Origin: Planctomycetota bacterium
GTDB taxonomy: Bacteria; Planctomycetota; UBA11346
Direction of reading: 5' to 3'
Length of the DNA: 10,699 bases
Assembly: GCA_947440715.1 (NCBI GenBank)
Contig: CANETI010000047.1
Span: forward strand, 1-10,699
The position numbers and the translations under genes were made by a program. Numbering within the stretch: the stretch's first letter is position 1; the number at the start of each line of letters is the position of its first letter. This document shows, one piece after another, positions 6,958-10,699 of the stretch. The notes under the pieces are model-generated. The model searched no databases and had not been told where the DNA came from. It saw nothing but the letters and a program-made list of their open reading frames with translations.

Positions 6958-8640
6958 ATGCAGGAAACTCCGATATGGGATACCGCTATGACTGCCCCCG
7001 TCGACCCAAAAAATATTGAAGCCATTTGCGACCAAGCACGTGAAGAACGTCGCCTGGGATTGCTAATTCTAGAAAATAAAACTGGGGCCGCTCTGGCTGC
7101 TGGCGTTCCACATTTTCGTGCCTGCGCTGAGTTATGGGAAAAAGCCGGTTGGCCAACGCGCCACGCGGAAGTATTAATCGACCTGGGCAAACTGCACGCC
7201 AAAGCCGGACATCATGCGGATGCGGCGAAAGTTTTTGAAGAAGCGTTAAAGGCTTTAGAACTCGCCAACGAACAACGACTGGCCTTAGATGCCGCCACAC
7301 GCGCTGGGCAATCACAATTAGCACTCAAGAAAAACGACCTCGGCGTAAACCATTTGGCTCGTGCCTTAAAAATTGCCGAGGAATTAAACGACCATGTGCA
7401 AATTGGTATCTGCTTGCTCGACCTCGCCAGTGGTTTAGTCGCACGCAAAGGTAAAGACGATCCCACCGAATCGCTCAAACATTGCGAACGCGCACTCAAA
7501 ATATTTATTAGTTTCCGCAAAGGACCGTTACGCGCTCAAACGCATGAATGTATGGCCGCCGCGCATGCTTTGTTGAGTAATTTCACCGAATCAGCGCAGC
7601 AGTTTGAAGCCAGCGTGACGTTATCCAGTGAACTGGCTCGTTCGTACGATGCGACCGAAACCATGGCGCGATGGGCTGACATGGAACGCCGCCGTAGTAA
7701 TTTTGACAAAGCCATCGAATTACATGATCGCTGCATCGCCATTCATAAACAGACAGGAAATAAAGCGTTGTTAGCGCAAGCCCTGCGTCGCATCGGTTTA
7801 GTCCATGTCAAACGTGAAGCATTTGCCGAAGCCGTTAGTTGCTACCAACAAAGTTTAGATCTCTGCGAAGCGGTCAAAGATGAAGACGGCATTAGTCGTA
7901 GTTTATTTTTACTCGGTGCCGCCGAAGGAAATGCACAACACGGCGATTTAGCCATGGTTTATTTGGATCGCAGCCTGGCTGCTGCCAAAGCCAGCAATAA
8001 TTTACATCATCAAGAACAAGCGCTGTCCGCTATCGCCAGTTTACAACGACAACTGGGCAAAAACGACAAGGCCCTCGGCACCATGCAACAATGGGTGCAA
8101 GTATTGGCCAAACTCGGTGAACGTGGCGATCAATTACGCGTACTTGGCAGTATTGCTGAATTACATCAAGAAATGGGCGCATTTGCTGATGCCGAAAATC
8201 ACTTAGCACGTTTGGTTCAAGTCTGCGTCCATGCCGAAGATCGACCACAACGCTTCCGCGCTCTGCACGGTTTGGGCACGGTCCTCGCCAAACGTGGCGC
8301 CCACGAAGAAGCCTTTAAACATTTCCGCGAAGCGCTCGCCGGATTCAGCGATCAACCCAGCATGCGTGCCCGCATTTTACACCAGATGGGCATTTCAGCG
8401 CTCAACCTCGTGGAATCGCACTCTGCTTTGGAATACCTGCAAGAAAGCTTGGCCATTTATACCGAACTGAAAGACGACAAAGCACGCGCGCGCTTATTAG
8501 TCGACGTCGGCAATGCGCAAGTCGCTCTCGGCAATAAAGACGACGCGAAGGATTTATTCGAAGAAGCTGCGGACATGTGCGAAAATCAAGGCGACCTACG
8601 TGCGACGACGATTATTCGTAAGGCGACTAAGGGACTGTAA
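6958..8640 (+). CDS. Tetratricopeptide-repeat (TPR) protein, about 12-13 repeats
   Basis: This is a 560-residue protein without a signal peptide or membrane span, so probably cytoplasmic. From about residue 30 to 550 it is a continuous array of helix-turn-helix TPR units with a period close to 40 residues. Examples are AEVLIDLGKLHAKAGHHADA, LLAQALRRIGLVHVKREAFA and RALHGLGTVLAKRGAHEEA, with the expected small-residue and aromatic positions. A 40-residue period is typical of the LGN/MalT-like (TPR_12) type rather than the classic 34-residue TPR. No enzymatic or DNA-binding domain is attached, so its job is presumably to hold a protein partner, which I cannot name. Two starts are possible: 6958, close behind GGCGG, or 6988 (MTAPVDPKN), with GGGA about 8 bases upstream. 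The second shortens it by 10 residues. Confidence 0.9.
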   Translation: MQETPIWDTAMTAPVDPKNIEAICDQAREERRLGLLILENKTGAALAAGVPHFRACAELWEKAGWPTRHAEVLIDLGKLHAKAGHHADAAKVFEEALKALELANEQRLALDAATRAGQSQLALKKNDLGVNHLARALKIAEELNDHVQIGICLLDLASGLVARKGKDDPTESLKHCERALKIFISFRKGPLRAQTHECMAAAHALLSNFTESAQQFEASVTLSSELARSYDATETMARWADMERRRSNFDKAIELHDRCIAIHKQTGNKALLAQALRRIGLVHVKREAFAEAVSCYQQSLDLCEAVKDEDGISRSLFLLGAAEGNAQHGDLAMVYLDRSLAAAKASNNLHHQEQALSAIASLQRQLGKNDKALGTMQQWVQVLAKLGERGDQLRVLGSIAELHQEMGAFADAENHLARLVQVCVHAEDRPQRFRALHGLGTVLAKRGAHEEAFKHFREALAGFSDQPSMRARILHQMGISALNLVESHSALEYLQESLAIYTELKDDKARARLLVDVGNAQVALGNKDDAKDLFEEAADMCENQGDLRATTIIRKATKGL

Positions 8641-8687
8641 TTGGTTAAACCTATTCAGATGTTTTCCATCAACTTTAAGTAAATACC

Positions 8688-9257
8688 ATGCGGCCAGGTA
8701 CTATTGCTATTGTCGGTGGCATCAGCTTCGTCGTCATTATGACAATTGTTGTACTGCTTTTTTGGTTTGCCGCGCCACGTTGGCAACCGGAATTGGTGAT
8801 GCGATATTCGCCGTCATTGTGGCATGTGATAGAAGCACATGGTTATTATAAAAATAATTATTCCTTCAGCGGCTTAGGGGGTGGTGCTATGGTCACACCT
8901 ATGAGTGGTGTCAGCACCGTACGTAGAAGCTACGGCGCTTCTTATTCCCATGATGCAAATGGATTTGTCATCTATTCTGAACCAACCGCTTTAAATTGTT
9001 ACTCTCGTTTTGTCGTCGCCTATGGTGATGAAATTTTTCCCCGCATGGCCGCTTTAGATAATAATAAAAATATTCAATTTACGGATGCCGTCATTGATTT
9101 CATAGGGAAACACACACACAAACCAGCCGCGCGGAAAATATTATGGCAGTACAGTGATGCGGGGAACCGTGTAGCCAAAAGTATCCTCTACCACAACAAC
9201 GACCGTATTCCGCAAGGCATTGACAACGCCACTTTGCAGCGGGCGATTCAACGATAA
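8688..9257 (+). CDS. Single-span membrane protein of unknown function
   Basis: The 189-residue product begins with one long hydrophobic helix (about residues 5-29, TIAIVGGISFVVIMTIVVLL then FWFAA), followed by a soluble domain of about 160 residues. The anchor lacks a good signal peptidase site, so I read it as retained in the membrane. The soluble part has a glycine cluster GLGGG (62-66), an aromatic-rich segment with many Tyr and Ser, and a C-terminal helical region (131-189). I recognise no family. It lies 47 bases after the TPR stop on the same strand and could be co-transcribed. No strong Shine-Dalgarno precedes the ATG. The coding sequence appears more AT-rich than the TPR gene, which could mean different origin or weak expression. 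The reading frame is credible because it is long, uninterrupted and starts with a clear membrane helix. Confidence 0.7.
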   Translation: MRPGTIAIVGGISFVVIMTIVVLLFWFAAPRWQPELVMRYSPSLWHVIEAHGYYKNNYSFSGLGGGAMVTPMSGVSTVRRSYGASYSHDANGFVIYSEPTALNCYSRFVVAYGDEIFPRMAALDNNKNIQFTDAVIDFIGKHTHKPAARKILWQYSDAGNRVAKSILYHNNDRIPQGIDNATLQRAIQR

Positions 9258-9260
9258 ATG

Positions 9261-9299
9261 AGAACCCCCGTTCTTCGTATTGTGATTGATCACAATACG
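9261..9299 (+). promoter_or_regulatory. Tandem hairpins including a perfect 24-bp palindrome (operator or terminator)
   Basis: Two dyads follow the stop of the membrane protein gene. The first is small: AGAAC (9261-9265), loop CCCC, GTTCT (9270-9274). The second is perfect: CGTATTGTGA (9276-9285), loop TTGA, TCACAATACG (9290-9299). Its core TTGTGATTGATCACAA has half-sites like those bound by CRP/FNR-family regulators, but the spacer is 4 bp, not the 6 bp of CRP sites. No T-run follows, which weakens a terminator reading. It lies about 84 bp before the next start codon, so it could regulate that gene. Confidence 0.5.
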
Positions 9300-9382
9300 C
9301 ATGGGACTTGATCGGTCATCATGTGGCGTCACGGTGTTTGTACCAACGGACATTATCTCACTTCACATCGTCGGAGTCCCCC

Positions 9383-9979
9383 ATGCCCTTCACTATCCCC
9401 CTCGGTTCTTCCGCTCCTGATTTCCAGCTGCCTGCGACCGATGGAAAAACCTATCGTTTAGCCGATTTCAAAGACGCCAAAATCTTAGTCGTGTTCTTCA
9501 CCTGCAATCACTGTCCGTATGTGATTGGCAGCGACGAGATAACTCGCAAGACCGCCAATACCTTTGCCAGCAAGGGCGTTAAAATGGTTGGCATTAGTTC
9601 GAATAGTAAGGAAACGTATCCCGACGATGATTTCCCGCACATGATCTCACGCATGCAGGAACATAAATTTCCCTGGGCCTATCTTTACGATGAGTCACAA
9701 GATGTCGCGCGTGCCTATGGCGCGTTACGCACGCCACATTTCTATGTGTTCGATCAATCACGAAAATTGGTCTACAGCGGTCGTGGCGTCGATAGTCCGC
9801 GCAATGCCGCGAACATCACGGTCAACGATTTAGATCGCACGCTCAGCGAATTGACCAGTGGCAAGCCTATCAGCATTCCACTCACCAATCCTATTGGCTG
9901 TAACGTCAAATGGTCTGGCAAAGATGCGCATTGGATGCCTGGGGATGCGTGCGATCTAGTGCCGGCGAAGAAAAAATGA
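9383..9979 (+). CDS. Peroxiredoxin-like / thioredoxin-fold redoxin (PRX_like1 type, CNHC motif)
   Basis: This is a 198-residue thioredoxin-fold protein of the AhpC-TSA/redoxin group. I start it at 9383, with GGAG six bases upstream and an N-terminus (PLGSSAPDFQLPATDGKTYR) that matches the usual beginning of redoxins. The in-frame ATG at 9308 would add 25 residues of no known kind. The redox motif is C41-N-H-C44 in FFTCNHCPYV, the form typical of the peroxiredoxin-like 1 family. The cis-proline of the fold is at T117-P118 (RTPHFYVFD). Two further cysteines, C173 (IGCNVKW) and C190, lie in the tail. It has no signal peptide and is probably a cytoplasmic thiol oxidoreductase or peroxidase; activity and partner are not known for this subfamily as far as I recall. 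It is a single gene between two hairpin-bearing gaps. Confidence 0.87.
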   Translation: MPFTIPLGSSAPDFQLPATDGKTYRLADFKDAKILVVFFTCNHCPYVIGSDEITRKTANTFASKGVKMVGISSNSKETYPDDDFPHMISRMQEHKFPWAYLYDESQDVARAYGALRTPHFYVFDQSRKLVYSGRGVDSPRNAANITVNDLDRTLSELTSGKPISIPLTNPIGCNVKWSGKDAHWMPGDACDLVPAKKK

Positions 9980-10007
9980 TTGGCTGATGTATTGAGAAAA
10001 TTACCGG

Positions 10008-10029
10008 ACTGGGCACTAGTAGACCCAGT
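10008..10029 (+). repeat. Small inverted repeat downstream of the redoxin gene
   Basis: ACTGGG (10008-10013) and CCCAGT (10024-10029) form a 6-bp perfect stem around a 10-base loop. GG and CC just outside can add two pairs past a single bulged A. It starts 28 bases after the redoxin stop. There is no T-run, so I do not call it a terminator on its own. Confidence 0.4.
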
Positions 10030-10052
10030 ACCAGCCGACTACGCCCTGTGAC

Positions 10053-10074
10053 AACCGCTCCGCTTGGAGCGGTT
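10053..10074 (+). terminator. GC-rich hairpin, possible terminator of the redoxin gene
   Basis: AACCGCTCC (10053-10061) and GGAGCGGTT (10066-10074) make a perfect 9-bp stem with the 4-base loop GCTT. The stem is strong, but only TT and then AATACG follow, so it lacks the usual uridine tract. It may act as a weak terminator or a 3'-end stabiliser, or just be a structural repeat. It lies 73 bases after the redoxin stop and about 100 before the sulfatase start. Confidence 0.45.
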
Positions 10075-10128
10075 AATACGCCAACGCTGCGGGATAATAC
10101 TACGCTGCCCTAAGGCATCCATAACTAC

Positions 10129-10174
10129 ACTCCGCAGTGTCTGCTCAGCACACGACACATCTGCGGAGTTTCCC
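10129..10174 (+). promoter_or_regulatory. Leader hairpin covering the sulfatase ribosome binding site
   Basis: ACTCCGCAG (10129-10137) pairs perfectly with CTGCGGAGT (10161-10169). The stem continues inward with TGTC (10138-10141) against GACA (10154-10157), leaving a 3-base bulge CAT. The right arm contains GGAG (10165-10168), which is the sulfatase Shine-Dalgarno, 6 bases before the ATG at 10175. Folding of the leader would therefore hide the ribosome binding site. A -10-like GATAAT sits at 10093-10098, but no good -35 accompanies it. No known riboswitch class is recognised. Confidence 0.5.
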
Positions 10175-10699
10175 ATGTTGCGATATCTTTCGTCCATTTC
10201 AATTCTCGCACTGGCTGCGGTATTTATTACCGCAGTAGCTGCCGAGAAACCCAACGTTTTATTTATTGCCGTCGATGATTTGCGACCGCAGATAAATGCC
10301 TATGGCAAAACGTTTATGAAAACGCCAAATCTTGATCGCTTGGCAGCGAGTGGCGTGTTATTTGAACGTGCCTATTGTATGGTGCCAACGTGTGGCGCTT
10401 CGCGCGCTGCGTTGATGACCAGTATTCGTCCTGCGCCGGATCGCTTCGTTAATCATTTGGCCTGGGCGGAAAAGGATGCGAAGGGCATCACCACACTTAA
10501 CACTCATTTTAAAAACAACGGTTATACCACCATTAGTTTGGGGAAAATATTTCATCACCCCACTGACAATGAGATCGGTTGGTCAGAGCCAGCGTGGCGC
10601 TCTTCATTGAGTGGATATCAAGATACCGCTGCGACTAAATTAGCCGTGGCCGAAAACACCAAAATGTATCCCGACAAGGGAAAATGGAACGGTCCCACC
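10175..10699 (+). CDS. Secreted sulfatase, iduronate-2-sulfatase-like (3'-truncated by window edge)
   Basis: The first 175 residues of a secreted sulfatase are present, and the frame is open to the window end; such proteins are usually about 450-550 residues. A signal peptide (MLRYLSSISILALAAVFITA) is likely cut at about residue 23, just before EKPNVLFIAVDDLRP. The metal-binding Asp pair is D34-D35. The formylglycine signature is C73-G-A-S-R77, so the enzyme needs a formylglycine-generating maturase not seen in this window. GKIFHHP (123-129), with K124 and H127, matches the Lys and His of iduronate-2-sulfatase (GKVFHPG), which points to the S1_7-like group acting on sulfated sugars. The usual Pro of CxPSR is Ala, and the Gly of LTG is Ser (LMTS). 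The substrate cannot be told from this fragment. The ATG at 10175 has GGAG at the right distance. Confidence 0.9.
   Translation, partial: MLRYLSSISILALAAVFITAVAAEKPNVLFIAVDDLRPQINAYGKTFMKTPNLDRLAASGVLFERAYCMVPTCGASRAALMTSIRPAPDRFVNHLAWAEKDAKGITTLNTHFKNNGYTTISLGKIFHHPTDNEIGWSEPAWRSSLSGYQDTAATKLAVAENTKMYPDKGKWNGPT

Noticed and set aside
8513..8851. Plus-strand 112-codon frame bridging the TPR gene end and the membrane protein start
   Set aside because: It overlaps both genes out of frame and is dominated by Arg and Cys, typical of a chance frame.
9109..9121. Short CA dinucleotide run
   Set aside because: It is only about six units long and lies in frame within the membrane protein gene (KHTHK), so it is not evidence of a functional repeat or phase-variable tract.
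9308..9382. Longer N-terminus for the redoxin
   Set aside because: The 25 extra residues resemble neither a signal peptide nor the family N-terminus, while GGAG is correctly placed for the ATG at 9383.

Overview
The window looks like a piece of a bacterial chromosome from the PVC superphylum (Planctomycetota, Verrucomicrobiota or Lentisphaerota). The evidence is one very large secreted 'PVC-type' dehydrogenase/cytochrome c protein carrying a DUF1080 domain, and the start of an iduronate-2-sulfatase-like secreted sulfatase; both families are hallmarks of these phyla. The assignment is an inference from gene content, and I cannot narrow it to a genus. No tRNA, rRNA, CRISPR array, transposase or phage gene was seen.

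Layout, left to right. (1) The 3' three quarters of sthA, a soluble pyridine nucleotide transhydrogenase (+), closed by a strong intrinsic terminator at 1134-1183. (2) A 1214-residue exported multidomain protein on the minus strand (1201-4845): signal peptide, DUF1080, SGNH-like domain, PVC-type beta-propeller, HEAT-like helices and a C-terminal haem c domain. (3) Divergent from it across 118 bp is an AraC-family regulator (4964-5953, +), the obvious candidate regulator of (2). The gap holds a candidate operator dyad. (4) A 188-bp palindromic, ORF-free element (5961-6148) fills the convergent gap to (5), a 212-residue predicted lipoprotein (6177-6815, -). (6) Divergent from the lipoprotein is a 560-residue TPR protein (6958-8640, +). 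It is followed by (7) an unrecognised 189-residue single-span membrane protein (8688-9257, +) and (8) a peroxiredoxin-like thiol protein with a CNHC motif (9383-9979, +). (9) A hairpin-rich gap of 195 bp leads into the N-terminal part of a secreted sulfatase (10175-window end, +), whose ribosome binding site lies in one arm of a hairpin.

How they may work together. The dehydrogenase/DUF1080/cytochrome c protein and the sulfatase are both exported and both belong to families used in degrading complex or sulfated carbohydrates. The AraC regulator probably ties the former to a substrate signal. SthA (NAD(P)H balance) and the peroxiredoxin-like protein are general redox housekeeping functions. 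The lipoprotein, TPR protein and membrane protein cannot be given a function from sequence. The window shows no clear multi-gene defence or biosynthetic system. The points most worth following are the fused five-module protein with its apparently degenerate SGNH module, the palindromic intergenic element, and the hairpin over the sulfatase start.
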